Source of the DNA: Gellertiella hungarica
GTDB lineage: Bacteria; Pseudomonadota; Alphaproteobacteria; Rhizobiales; Rhizobiaceae
Assembly: GCF_014197145.1 (NCBI RefSeq)
Contig: NZ_JACIEZ010000002.1
Location: 434,001-498,000 of the forward strand
Length of the DNA: 64,000 nucleotides
Direction: 5' to 3'
In this document: positions 38,016 to 47,858 of the stretch, piece after piece
Position numbering within the stretch: the first letter of the stretch is position 1
Layout of the letters: the number at the start of each line of letters is the position of its first letter
Notes under the pieces: model-generated
What the model was told of the DNA's origin: nothing
Seen by the model: only the letters and a program-made list of their open reading frames with translations
The model's database searches: none
Made by a program: the position numbers and the translations under genes

Positions 38016-38921
38016 ATGATTTCGAGCTACAGGTTACGGGCCGCCATCGCCGCGACGGCGACGATGGCTTTTGCCGGCGCCGCGCAGGCCGGCACCGCAT
38101 ATGATTTCTCACGAATAAAGCCGCTGGTACCTGTCGGAACCGCGGGTTTCGAGATGGGCCCGTTTCACGATTTCAAGATCAGCGTGATGACGAGCTACAA
38201 TCACACCTGGCGCACCGACGATTCAAAGCCGCTGGACCGGCGCGCCCGGGACCTGTCGCTCGAGATGAACTTCCGCATCGGCAGCGATGCGTACGCCGCG
38301 ATCAGCGGGCAGATCGGGCGCGAGGACATCGAGACCCAGCCGCTGGAATTCCCGCTGGACATGGACAACAGCAACAGCTTCCGGGGCTTCGATGTCATGG
38401 CGGGCTACATGTTCGTGCCGGGCATCAGCGTCGGTCTGATGGGCGGCTACGGCAGCGCAGACGCCACCTATGTCTTTGCCCTTGATCCCGCGAACGAACT
38501 GGGGTCCAGCGGAAACAGCCGGCGTTTTGGCGGCTTCGCCAATGTCATGCTGCCGACATCGGCCGGCATGCTCAGCGGAACGGTCGCCATTGTCCGCTCG
38601 AGCGGCAGCCAGACCTACAATCCCGGGAACATTCCTCCCTCCACGGACTGGTCCAGCACGCTCGGCGTCATCGATGTGACGCTGGCCCATCCCGTGACCG
38701 CGGATTTCATGATCAAGGGCGGCGCTTCCTATTCGCGGATCCTGTCCGAAAACGCCGCGGCCGGATCCCTTGAGCGGGACCGGGACTGGATCACCCTGAA
38801 GGGCGGGGTCCTCTACAACGTCACGAGCACCCTGCAATGGCAGGCCAATGCCAGCACCTGGCTTGGCAATGACACAAACCGCAATGTGCGGATCGCATCC
38901 GGATTTACCTACAGGTTCTGA
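38016..38921 (+). CDS. Outer-membrane beta-barrel protein, function unknown
   Basis: 301 residues. Seen: a signal peptide (AAIAATATMAFAGAAQAG), then alternating polar/aromatic strands with many Gly/Ser turns and a final aromatic residue (GFTYRF at the C-terminus), typical of autotransporter-like or OmpA-sized outer-membrane barrels. No passenger domain. ATG 38016 was chosen for the signal peptide; the upstream frame overlaps rirA. It is followed after 59 bp by a lipoprotein gene on the same strand, so both may work together in the envelope. Adjacent rirA hints at, but does not prove, iron control. Confidence 0.7.
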   Translation: MISSYRLRAAIAATATMAFAGAAQAGTAYDFSRIKPLVPVGTAGFEMGPFHDFKISVMTSYNHTWRTDDSKPLDRRARDLSLEMNFRIGSDAYAAISGQIGREDIETQPLEFPLDMDNSNSFRGFDVMAGYMFVPGISVGLMGGYGSADATYVFALDPANELGSSGNSRRFGGFANVMLPTSAGMLSGTVAIVRSSGSQTYNPGNIPPSTDWSSTLGVIDVTLAHPVTADFMIKGGASYSRILSENAAAGSLERDRDWITLKGGVLYNVTSTLQWQANASTWLGNDTNRNVRIASGFTYRF

Positions 38922-38980
38922 GGAGCGCCGGACGGCGCTTTCGCACCGCCCTTCCAGCCTGGGATCAAAGGAGTAGCAAC

Positions 38981-39610
38981 GTGAACAGCCCCCTGAAGAG
39001 ACGGTTTTCGTCCCTCGCCCGCAAACTCGCCCCGCTCCTCTGCGCGGTGGCGCTGACGGGCTGCATGGGGCCAAGCGTCACGAGTCTGGGAACCAAGGCG
39101 GATGGCACCTATTCCAGGCAGTTGGCGGCGGACCGCATCAACATGCTCTCCCGTGCGCTCGGGCTGTTCTATGACCGGGTCGGGCCGGTTATCGCCAATG
39201 ACACCACGACCGTCTCCCTGCTGCTGGATCTTGCGGGCGATTACGTCTTCACCAGGGATGAAGCGCAGCGCAATGCAACGCTGGAACGGATCAACGGGCT
39301 GCTGGAGGATGACGACAAGCTCGTCGCCGAACTGATGGTGCCCCTGAGCCAGCCGAAATCGAAGCGCAACGGGAACACGGACGGCACGTTTCTGGGGCAG
39401 TGGGGCATTCAGCAGACGGATGAACTGCTGGAAGCCTATATCCGGAGCCAGATCGTCGATGTGCGCGGGAAGGAACCATCCGTGGAGTCCCGCAAGTGGA
39501 TCCGGCTTCTGTTCCACACTTTCTATGCGGATGACAGTCCTGCCCTCGTCGACATCCTGCCCCTGATCGATCCGACGCGTGACATCGTCACTCCGGGACT
39601 TGGAAGCTAA
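38981..39610 (+). CDS. Lipoprotein, function unknown
   Basis: 209 residues with a GTG start 6 nt after AAAGGAG. Seen: a lipoprotein signal (KLAPLLCAVALTGC, Cys 28), then a helical body (RINMLSRALGLFYDRVGPVI, LLLDLAGDYVFTRDEA, RINGLLEDDDKLVAELM). No known domain recognised. Follows the beta-barrel gene at 38016-38921. The C-terminus HTFYADDSPALVDILPLIDP looks globular. Confidence 0.72.
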   Translation: MNSPLKRRFSSLARKLAPLLCAVALTGCMGPSVTSLGTKADGTYSRQLAADRINMLSRALGLFYDRVGPVIANDTTTVSLLLDLAGDYVFTRDEAQRNATLERINGLLEDDDKLVAELMVPLSQPKSKRNGNTDGTFLGQWGIQQTDELLEAYIRSQIVDVRGKEPSVESRKWIRLLFHTFYADDSPALVDILPLIDPTRDIVTPGLGS

Positions 39611-39630
39611 ATCCGGCGAAGACCCCCGCT

Positions 39631-39674
39631 TCCGCAGGCCTGACCGGCCCCCTTGCCGGGCGCAGGACTGCGGA
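39631..39674 (+). other. Long stepped hairpin after the lipoprotein gene
   Basis: TCCGCAG 39631-39637 pairs with CTGCGGA 39668-39674, and inside it CCTG with CAGG and CCGGC with GCCGG, about 16 bp in all with small bulges. No T-run follows, so it may protect the 3' end or assist factor-dependent termination. Confidence 0.45.
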
Positions 39675-39888
39675 TTGCGCCCCCCAGCCGGCACCAGCGC
39701 GTTTCGCCAGGTCGCCCTGTCGCTTTTCAGACAGCCGGACAATTAAAAAAGGACCTGCAAAACCTCCGTGGCCGCATATTCCGTTTCGTTGAAATGCAGC
39801 GTTCTCCACAGAAAATACCCCTTCTGGATGGCGATTATTTCGTCAAGCGAGCATTTTTGACGGGTAAATTGCTAAATTTTGTGTCCAG

Positions 39889-39894
39889 TATAAT
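39889..39894 (+). promoter_or_regulatory. Candidate -10 box for dppA
   Basis: A perfect TATAAT in an AT-rich patch about 120 bp before dppA. No good -35 element sits at 17 bp, so the call is tentative. The rest of the 400-bp gap shows no gene; an ORF at 39653-39949 has a TTG start and no ribosome site. Confidence 0.3.
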
Positions 39895-40013
39895 TTTTTT
39901 AGTCGCCGTGTTGCTTTCGTCGATCAAATGTCGTTCCATCCCCGCCTGACCCTCACGGCGTCGCTCTGAGGTCAAAAAACAAGCGCAATAAGAAAAAACT
40001 GGGAACCGACATC

Positions 40014-41609
40014 ATGAAGAAGTTTTCCATTCTGCTCGCCGCGACCGCACTGGTTTCGGTGATGGCCACCGCAGCCTCGGCCAAAACCCTGGTCTACTGC
40101 TCCGAAGCGTCTCCGGAAGGCTTCGATCCCGGCCTCTACACCGGCGGCCAGACCTTCGATGCCGCCTCGCGCACCGTTTACAGCCGCCTCGTTGAATTCA
40201 AGCATGGCGGCACCGAAATCGAACCCGGTCTCGCCGAAAGCTGGACCGTTTCCGAAGACGGCAAGGAATACACGTTCAAGCTCCGCAAGGGCGTGAAGTT
40301 CCAGACGACCGATTTCTTCACCCCGACCCGCGACCTCAATGCCGACGACGTGATCTTCTCCTTCGAGCGCCAGCTGAAGGCCGACAATCCGTGGAACAAG
40401 TATGTCGAGGGCGCAGCCTGGGAATATGCTGCTGGCATGGGCTTCCCCGAGCTGATCAAGTCGGTGGAGAAGGTTGACGATCTGACCGTCAAGTTCGTGC
40501 TGAACCGTCCGGAAGCTCCGTTCATCGCCAACCTCGGCATGGACTTCGCCTCCATCATGTCCAAGGAATATGCCGACAAGCTCGCTGCCGACGGCAAGAT
40601 GGCCCAGCTGAACCAGATGCCGCTCGGCACCGGTCCGTTCACCTTCGTGGCCTATCAGCCCGACGCGGTCATCCGCTACAAGGCGCATCCGGACTATTTC
40701 GGCGGCAAGCAGAAGATCGACGATCTCGTCTTCGCCATCACCACCGATGCAGCCGTTCGCGTCCAGAAGCTGAAGGCCGGCGAATGCCATGTCGCCCCCT
40801 ATCCGAACGCGGCCGATGTTCCGGACCTGAAGAAGGACGAGAACCTTACGGTTCTGGAAGGCCCGGGCCTCAACGTGTCCTACCTCGCCTACAACACCAC
40901 CCAGGCTCCCTTCGACAAGGCTGAAGTGCGTCGCGCCCTGAACCAGGCCGTGAACAAGCAGGCCATCGTCGACGCGGTCTTCCAGGGTGCGGGCCAGGTT
41001 GCGAAGAACCCGATCCCGCCGACCATGTGGTCGTACAACGATGCCGTCCAGGACGACACCTATGATCCGGAAGCAGCCAAGAAGGCTCTGGAAGCCGCTG
41101 GCGTCAAGGATCTGAAGATGAAGATCTGGGCGATGCCCGTTTCCCGTCCCTACATGCTCAATGCACGCCGTGCAGCCGAGCTGATGCAGGCGGACCTGGC
41201 CAAGGTTGGCGTGACTGCAGAAATCGTCTCCTACGAGTGGGCCGAGTATCTGAAGCTGTCGAAGGACAAGGCCCGTGACGGTGCCGTGATCCTCGGCTGG
41301 ACGGGCGACAACGGCGACCCGGACAACTTCCTCGACACGCTGCTCGGCTGCGATGCCGTTGGCGGCAACAACCGTGCCCAGTGGTGCAACGAGGAGTTCA
41401 ACAAGCTGGTGAAGGACGCCAAGGTCACCTCCGACCAGGCCGAGCGCACGAAGCTGTACCAGGAAGCCCAGGTCATCTTCAAGCGTGAGGCTCCGTGGAT
41501 GACCATCAACCACTCGGTCGTCTCGATCCCGGTTTCCAAGAAGGTCACCGGCTTCCAGAACGACCCGCTCGGCATCCACCGCTTCGACGGCGTTGATATC
41601 GCCGAGTAA
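40014..41609 (+). CDS. dppA: Dipeptide ABC transporter substrate-binding protein
   Basis: Periplasmic peptide receptor, SBP_bac_5 family, 531 residues. Seen: signal peptide (MKKFSILLAATALVSVMATA, then ASAK), the family start LVYCSEASPEGFDPGLYTGG, and GLAESWTVSEDGKEYTFKLRKGVKF. DppA of E. coli binds dipeptides, and dpp systems can also carry heme and delta-aminolevulinate. First of dppABCDF; a long hairpin follows before dppB. Codon choice suggests strong expression. Confidence 0.93.
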   Translation: MKKFSILLAATALVSVMATAASAKTLVYCSEASPEGFDPGLYTGGQTFDAASRTVYSRLVEFKHGGTEIEPGLAESWTVSEDGKEYTFKLRKGVKFQTTDFFTPTRDLNADDVIFSFERQLKADNPWNKYVEGAAWEYAAGMGFPELIKSVEKVDDLTVKFVLNRPEAPFIANLGMDFASIMSKEYADKLAADGKMAQLNQMPLGTGPFTFVAYQPDAVIRYKAHPDYFGGKQKIDDLVFAITTDAAVRVQKLKAGECHVAPYPNAADVPDLKKDENLTVLEGPGLNVSYLAYNTTQAPFDKAEVRRALNQAVNKQAIVDAVFQGAGQVAKNPIPPTMWSYNDAVQDDTYDPEAAKKALEAAGVKDLKMKIWAMPVSRPYMLNARRAAELMQADLAKVGVTAEIVSYEWAEYLKLSKDKARDGAVILGWTGDNGDPDNFLDTLLGCDAVGGNNRAQWCNEEFNKLVKDAKVTSDQAERTKLYQEAQVIFKREAPWMTINHSVVSIPVSKKVTGFQNDPLGIHRFDGVDIAE

Positions 41610-41646
41610 GCCATTCAAAGCCTGACCCGGAATGAAGCCGGGTTCG

Positions 41647-41677
41647 TCCGGCGATCGGTTCAAACCCGATCGCCGGA
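41647..41677 (+). repeat. Perfect 12-bp inverted repeat between dppA and dppB
   Basis: TCCGGCGATCGG (41647-41658) and its exact complement (41666-41677) enclose a 7-nt loop. A shorter CCCGG/CCGGG hairpin lies just before it. There is no T-run. The position after a receptor gene suggests an mRNA-stabilising REP-like structure that gives excess DppA. Confidence 0.7.
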
Positions 41678-41696
41678 GCCATTTTGGACAACCACA

Positions 41697-42701
41697 ATGC
41701 TACGTTTCCTGCTTGGACGCCTCGCGATCCTCATACCGACATTTCTCGGGGTTTCGCTGATCGCCTTTTCCTTCATTCGCATGCTTCCGGGCGACCCGGT
41801 GATGCTCATGTCGGGCGAAAGGGTGATGTCGGAAGAACGCCACGCCGCCATCATGCACGATCTCGGCCTGGACCGGCCCATGCCCGTTCAGTACCTGAAT
41901 TATCTGACCGACGTCCTCTCGGGCGATCTGGGGACGTCGATCGTCACAAAGAGACCCGTTCTGGGCGAGTTCCTGTCGCTTTTCCCGGCCACGCTCGAGC
42001 TTTCGCTCTGCGCGATCATCCTTGCCGTGGTGCTCGGGGTTCCGGCAGGGGTTTTCGCGGCCGTCAAGCGTGGCACCTGGTTCGACCAGTCGATCATGGG
42101 CGTGGCGCTGGTGGGCTACTCCATGCCGATCTTCTGGTGGGGGCTGCTCCTCATCATCTTCTTCTCGGGCTATCTTCAGTGGACACCCGTGTCGGGACGC
42201 ATCTCGCTGATGTATTTCTTTCCGCCGGTAACCGGTTTCATGCTGATCGACAGCCTGCTGTCCGGACAGCCGGGGGCCTTCCGCTCGGCCTTCTCCTATC
42301 TGATCCTGCCGACCATCGTGCTCGGGACCATCCCGCTGGCGGTGATTGCGCGCCAGACCCGGTCAGCCATGCTGGAAGTTCTGGGCGAGGACTATGTCCG
42401 CACCGCCCGGTCGAAGGGGCTGTCTCCGTTGCGGGTGGTGGGCGTCCATGCCCTGCGCAACGCGCTGATTCCCGTCATCACCACCATCGGCCTTCAGGTG
42501 GGCGTACTGCTCGCGGGTGCCATCCTCACCGAAACCATCTTTTCCTGGCCGGGCATCGGCAAATGGATGGTGGATGCGGTCTTCAAGCGTGATTATGCGG
42601 TGGTGCAGGGCGGCCTGCTTCTCATCGCCGGCGTCATCATGCTGGTGAACCTCGCCGTGGATATCACCTATGGCTTCATCAATCCGCGTATCCGGCACTG
42701 A
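41697..42701 (+). CDS. dppB: Dipeptide ABC transporter permease
   Basis: 334-residue inner-membrane permease. Seen: first helix LAILIPTFLGVSLIAFSFIR, the family block RMLPGDPVMLMSGERV after it, and the ATPase-contact region EDYVRTARSKGLSPLRVVGVHALRNALIP, here described by its position near residues 228-256. Ends VDITYGFINPRIRH as in DppB. Directly upstream of dppC by 10 bp. Confidence 0.92.
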   Translation: MLRFLLGRLAILIPTFLGVSLIAFSFIRMLPGDPVMLMSGERVMSEERHAAIMHDLGLDRPMPVQYLNYLTDVLSGDLGTSIVTKRPVLGEFLSLFPATLELSLCAIILAVVLGVPAGVFAAVKRGTWFDQSIMGVALVGYSMPIFWWGLLLIIFFSGYLQWTPVSGRISLMYFFPPVTGFMLIDSLLSGQPGAFRSAFSYLILPTIVLGTIPLAVIARQTRSAMLEVLGEDYVRTARSKGLSPLRVVGVHALRNALIPVITTIGLQVGVLLAGAILTETIFSWPGIGKWMVDAVFKRDYAVVQGGLLLIAGVIMLVNLAVDITYGFINPRIRH

Positions 42702-42711
42702 GGTCATGGCC

Positions 42712-43611
42712 ATGAGCACCGTTACCGCTTCTCCCAAGAAAACCGGCCATCCCTCCGCCCTGGCGGAATTCTGGCATTACTTCTCCCGCAACAAGGGGGC
42801 CGTGATCGGCCTCGCGATCTTCATCGTCATTCTCGTGGTGGCGATCCTCGCGCCGCTCTTTGCCCCGCACAGTCCGAGCGAGCAGAACCGCGAGGCGCTG
42901 CTTCTTGTTCCCTCCTGGATGGAGGGCGGCAATTCGAGCTACCTTCTCGGCACCGATGCCGTCGGGCGCGACATTCTTTCCCGCCTCATCTACGGCGCGC
43001 GATTCTCGCTCTTCATCGGTCTCGTGGTCGTGACGCTGTCGGTGATATCGGGTGTGCTGGTCGGCCTGGTGGCCGGTTACTTCGGTGGCCGCACCGATAT
43101 CGTCATCATGCGCATCATGGACATCATCCTGGCCTTCCCGTCGCTGCTTCTGGCCCTTGTGCTCGTTGCCGTGCTCGGACCCGGCCTGCTGAATGCGATG
43201 ATTGCGATTTCGCTCGTCAACCAGCCGCATTTCGTGCGTCTCACCCGCGCCTCGGTTCTGGCGGAGCGGGAAAAGGAATATGTGGTCGCCTCCAAGGTGG
43301 CCGGCGCCGGCACCATGCGCATCATGTTCCTCACCATCCTGCCGAACTGTCTGGGGCCGCTGATCGTGCAGGCGACACTCGCCTTCTCTGCGGCGATTCT
43401 CGATGCCGCCGCGCTCGGCTTCCTCGGCATGGGCGCCCAGCCGCCGACGCCCGAATGGGGCACGATGCTGGCCGAGGCCCGCGAATTCATCCAGCGCGCG
43501 CCCTGGGTCGTGACCTTCCCGGGCCTGGCGATCCTGATCACCGTTCTGGCCATCAATCTGATGGGCGATGGGCTGCGCGATGCCCTCGACCCCAAGCTGA
43601 AGAGGTCGTGA
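42712..43611 (+). CDS. dppC: Dipeptide ABC transporter permease
   Basis: 299 residues. Seen: a cytoplasmic N-terminal segment (ALAEFWHYFSRNKGAVIG) leading into the first helix, YLLGTDAVGRDILSRLIYGA, and the contact loop VVASKVAGAGTMRIMFLTILP. Ends DGLRDALDPKLKRS as DppC proteins do. ATGs occur at 42706 and 42712; TGAGG is too close to the first and 8 nt from the second, so I chose 42712. Confidence 0.92.
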   Translation: MSTVTASPKKTGHPSALAEFWHYFSRNKGAVIGLAIFIVILVVAILAPLFAPHSPSEQNREALLLVPSWMEGGNSSYLLGTDAVGRDILSRLIYGARFSLFIGLVVVTLSVISGVLVGLVAGYFGGRTDIVIMRIMDIILAFPSLLLALVLVAVLGPGLLNAMIAISLVNQPHFVRLTRASVLAEREKEYVVASKVAGAGTMRIMFLTILPNCLGPLIVQATLAFSAAILDAAALGFLGMGAQPPTPEWGTMLAEAREFIQRAPWVVTFPGLAILITVLAINLMGDGLRDALDPKLKRS

Positions 43612-44615
43612 TGGCACTTCTCGAAATCCAGAATCTCACCGTCGAGTTCCAGACGGCCTCGGGCCTGTTCCGCGCGGTGGACAATGTCTCGCTTACCTGC
43701 GACCGCGGGGAGATCCTTTCCATCGTGGGCGAGTCCGGCTCCGGCAAATCCGTGTCGATGCTGGCGCTCATGGGACTCCTGCCATGGACGGCGAAGATCA
43801 CCGCGGACAGGCTCGCCTTCGACGGCAAGGACCTGATCGGCCTTTCGCCGCGCCAGCGCCGAAACATCATCGGCAAGGACATGGCGATGATCTTCCAGGA
43901 GCCCATGTCCAGCCTCAATCCGTGCTTCACGGTCGGCTTCCAGCTTGGCGAGACGCTGCGCATCCACATGGGCATGAACCGCGCGCAGCGCCGCGAGCGC
44001 TCCATCGAGCTCCTGAAGCTCGTGGGCATCCCGGCACCGGAAGAGCGGCTCTCGAACTTCCCGCACCAGATGTCGGGCGGCATGAGCCAGCGCGTGATGA
44101 TCGCCATGGCACTGGCCTGCAATCCGAAGCTCCTCATTGCCGACGAACCGACCACCGCCCTTGACGTGACCATCCAGGCGCAGATCCTCGATCTGCTCGT
44201 GCGCCTGCAGAAGGAAAACGGCATGGCGCTGGTGCTGATCACCCACGACATGGGCGTGGTGGCGGAAACCGCCCATCGCGTCCAGGTGCAGTATGCCGGG
44301 CAGAAGGTGGAGGAGCAGCCGGTCGGCCAGCTCTTTGCCGACCCTCATCACCCCTATACGGCGGCCCTGCTTGCGGCACTGCCCGAGCGGGCGGTGGCGG
44401 GCGAGAAGCTGCCGTCGATTGCCGGCGTCGTGCCCGGCCAGCATGACCGCCCCACGGGCTGTCTGTTTGCGCCGCGCTGCGCCTTCGTCCAGCCCGATTG
44501 CCATCAGGGCGCCCGCCGCCAGGGCAGGGAGCTCGGCGAAGCGCTCTGCAACTATCCGCTGGTCAAGGGCGTGCCCCTCGATCACCCGGCCTTTGCCGTC
44601 AAGGAAGGAGCATGA
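43611..44615 (+). CDS. dppD: Dipeptide ABC transporter ATP-binding protein
   Basis: 334 residues. Seen: Walker A GESGSGKSVS, signature MSGGMSQRVMIAMALA, Walker B LLIADEPTTALD, and the C-terminal oligopeptide-transporter region with CLFAPRCAFVQPDC, whose cysteines resemble the iron-sulfur-type motif of this family. Start overlaps the dppC stop by one base. The standard second ATPase, dppF, follows. Confidence 0.92.
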   Translation: MALLEIQNLTVEFQTASGLFRAVDNVSLTCDRGEILSIVGESGSGKSVSMLALMGLLPWTAKITADRLAFDGKDLIGLSPRQRRNIIGKDMAMIFQEPMSSLNPCFTVGFQLGETLRIHMGMNRAQRRERSIELLKLVGIPAPEERLSNFPHQMSGGMSQRVMIAMALACNPKLLIADEPTTALDVTIQAQILDLLVRLQKENGMALVLITHDMGVVAETAHRVQVQYAGQKVEEQPVGQLFADPHHPYTAALLAALPERAVAGEKLPSIAGVVPGQHDRPTGCLFAPRCAFVQPDCHQGARRQGRELGEALCNYPLVKGVPLDHPAFAVKEGA

Positions 44616-44617
44616 GG

Positions 44618-45571
<954 letters not shown>

Positions 45572-45592
45572 CCTTTGCGGTCACAGGCGTCG

Positions 45593-45624
45593 AAAGGGCC
45601 ACGCCGAAAGGCGTGGCCCTTTTG
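45593..45624 (+). terminator. Terminator of the dpp operon
   Basis: A 13-bp perfect stem (45593-45605 with 45610-45622) with a GAAA loop ending in TTTT. Confidence 0.92.
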
Positions 45625-45748
45625 CTTTGCCGCTCGCGGCTTGGTGCCGACACCCCAAAATAGAATTTCACAATTCCGCGTTTCTCCCATATTCTTCCGT
45701 TTACGGAAGATGCGGGAAGGGGAGCCCGCATCCGGCGGAGGGCAATCC

Positions 45749-47401
45749 ATGTTCGATTATGTGATCGTCGGAGGCGGTTCGGCGGGCGCGGTTCTGGCTG
45801 CGCGTCTGAGCGAGGACCCGGCAATCCGGGTCTGCCTGCTGGAGGCCGGTGGCGATGGCCGCAGCATTCTGATGCGCGTGCCGATGGCAGCGGCTGCGAT
45901 CGTGCCCGGGCATGTCTCCTCGATGAACTGGGGCTTCGAGACCGTTCCCCAGCGAGGCCTTGGGGGACGGCGTGGCTACCAGCCCCGGGGCAAGGGCCTC
46001 GGAGGATCGAGCTCCGTCAACGCGATGCTCTATGTCCGCGGTCACCGGACGGATTACGACGACTGGGCTGCGCGCGGATGCACCGGCTGGAGTTTCGAGG
46101 AGGTGCTGCCCTATTTCCTGAAGGCGGAAGACAATCAGCGGGGCGGCGGGCCGCTTCATGGCACCGGCGGACCGCTTCAGGTTTCGGACGCGCCGTGGGT
46201 ACGCTCCATCAACCAGGATTTCATCGCCGCCGCGGCAGAAAACGGCATTCCCCGCAACGACGATTTCAACGGCACCGTTCAGGATGGAGCGGGTGTCTAT
46301 CAGGTCACCCAGTTCTGGCACGGCCCGCGTCTTGGCGAACGCTGCTCGACGGCGGCTGCCTATCTTCATCCGGTTCTGGATCGCCCGAACCTCACGGTCG
46401 TGACCGGCGCCCATGCGACGCGCGTCCTGTTCGAGGGACGCCGGGCAGTCGGCGTCCGCTACCGGAAGGGACGGGTCGAAGATCAGGTCGAGGCGGGAAG
46501 AGAGGTGATCCTCTCTGCGGGAGCCTTTCTGTCGCCGCAGCTGCTGATGCTGTCCGGTATCGGTCCTGCTGCGTATCTGAAGGCGCGGGGCATCGAGCCG
46601 CTCGCCCACAGCCCCGATGTCGGCCGGAACCTTCAGGACCATCTGGATTTCACCTTGTGGTACCGCGCGCGTACCAAGGATCTCGTGGCGCTGGCGCCGG
46701 GGTCCATGGCCGCGATGAGCGCCGGGATCGGCGAGTGGCGCCGGCATGGCACCGGGCGGCTGCGGACGACATTTGCGGAAAGCGGCGCCTTCTTTCGCAC
46801 CCGTCCGAACCTGGACCGTCCCGACGTGCAACTGCATTTCCTCATCGCACTGGTGGACGATCATGCCCGCAAGATGCATCTCGGCTATGGCTATTCATGC
46901 CATGCCTGCGTGCTTCGCCCCCATTCCCGCGGCGAAGTGCGGCTCGCGAGCGCCGACCCCGCCGACATGCCGGTGATCGACCCGCGGTTCCTCTGGGACG
47001 AGCGGGACCAGCAGGTGCTGCTGGAGGGTGCAAAGCGCATGCGCTCGATCATGGAGAGCGAGCCGCTGAAACGGCATATCCGCGAGGAGCTCAAGCCCGC
47101 CGGGCGGGACGACGACAGCCTCCTGGAAACGATCCGCCAGCGCTCCGATACCATCTACCATCCGGTCGGCACCTGCCGGATGGGCTCGGATCAAAACGCG
47201 GTCGTCGATCCGAAACTGAGGGTCCGGGGCGTCGAGGGCCTTCGCGTCGTGGACGCCTCGATCATGCCGACATTGATCGGCGGCAATACCAATGCGCCGA
47301 CGATCATGATCGCCGAGAAGGCCGCCGACATGATCCGGGCGGCCTCCCGGGATGAACGAGAGCCGGCTTACTCGACGGTGAGCTCGAAGGCGTCGCCGTA
47401 A
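45749..47401 (+). CDS. GMC-family FAD alcohol/choline dehydrogenase-like oxidoreductase
   Basis: 550 residues. Seen: the FAD motif FDYVIVGGGSAGAVLAARLS at the N-terminus, GMC signature 1 GKGLGGSSSVNAMLYVRGH near residue 83, signature 2 GAFLSPQLLMLSGIGP near residue 257, and the C-terminal catalytic block HPVGTCRMGSD plus VDASIMPTLIGGNTNAPTIM. Choline dehydrogenase and medium-chain alcohol dehydrogenases are the nearest groups; no betaine-aldehyde dehydrogenase lies next door, so choline is not favoured. ATG 45749 follows GGCGGAGGG. Its 3' end overlaps the convergent gene at 47368 by 34 bp. Confidence 0.88.
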   Translation: MFDYVIVGGGSAGAVLAARLSEDPAIRVCLLEAGGDGRSILMRVPMAAAAIVPGHVSSMNWGFETVPQRGLGGRRGYQPRGKGLGGSSSVNAMLYVRGHRTDYDDWAARGCTGWSFEEVLPYFLKAEDNQRGGGPLHGTGGPLQVSDAPWVRSINQDFIAAAAENGIPRNDDFNGTVQDGAGVYQVTQFWHGPRLGERCSTAAAYLHPVLDRPNLTVVTGAHATRVLFEGRRAVGVRYRKGRVEDQVEAGREVILSAGAFLSPQLLMLSGIGPAAYLKARGIEPLAHSPDVGRNLQDHLDFTLWYRARTKDLVALAPGSMAAMSAGIGEWRRHGTGRLRTTFAESGAFFRTRPNLDRPDVQLHFLIALVDDHARKMHLGYGYSCHACVLRPHSRGEVRLASADPADMPVIDPRFLWDERDQQVLLEGAKRMRSIMESEPLKRHIREELKPAGRDDDSLLETIRQRSDTIYHPVGTCRMGSDQNAVVDPKLRVRGVEGLRVVDASIMPTLIGGNTNAPTIMIAEKAADMIRAASRDEREPAYSTVSSKASP

Positions 47402-47760
47402 TAGCGGCTGCCCGATCCGTCCTCATAGGCGGGCATGGTGGCGCCGACCTTGAACGAATCCGCACCGCGATAGCCGCTGTCCGGCGTATAGAGAACGCGC
47501 AGTGCCTTTGCATGCTTGCCCTTGCACGAGCCGTAATCTTCGTCCAGCGTCAGGCTGATCCACTGGAAGGTGACCTTCCCGTGCTTCGGCTGCCGCTCCA
47601 CCTTGCCGCGCGGCTTGCCTATGGTCTGGCAGGCGTCGTCGAGGTTGGTGAAGTCGATGATGGCGGAGGTCTCGCCAGCCGGTACGCTGACGCTTTCGGC
47701 CAGCGCGGCCTGTGCGCTCAGGGCAAGAACCGACGCGAAGATAAGAGTGCCTTTCAGCAT
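47368..47760 (-). CDS. Small secreted protein with Ig-like fold features
   Basis: 130 residues. Seen: a signal peptide (LKGTLIFASVLALSAQAALA), then a beta-rich domain with PKHGKVTFQWISL and VLYTPDSGYRGADSFKVG. The GKVTF...YTP..GY.G.DSF pattern is that of bacterial Ig/cadherin-like repeats. Two cysteines (DDACQTIG, YGSCKGKH) may form a disulfide. AAGGA lies 6 nt before the ATG. Role unknown. Convergent overlap with the GMC gene. Confidence 0.7.
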   Translation of the reverse strand: MLKGTLIFASVLALSAQAALAESVSVPAGETSAIIDFTNLDDACQTIGKPRGKVERQPKHGKVTFQWISLTLDEDYGSCKGKHAKALRVLYTPDSGYRGADSFKVGATMPAYEDGSGSRYYGDAFELTVE

Positions 47761-47858
47761 GGTTATCCTTCCAAGGTTGTTGGTTTGCACATCCATGGCA
47801 GGAAAAACTCTCGATGTCCGGGACTTAATCCACCTCAGGTCGACATATTCTGGGTGGA

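Noticed and set aside
39653-39949. 98-codon plus-strand frame in the gap before dppA
   Set aside because: TTG start, no ribosome site, mixed composition and overlap with the stepped hairpin and the probable dppA promoter.
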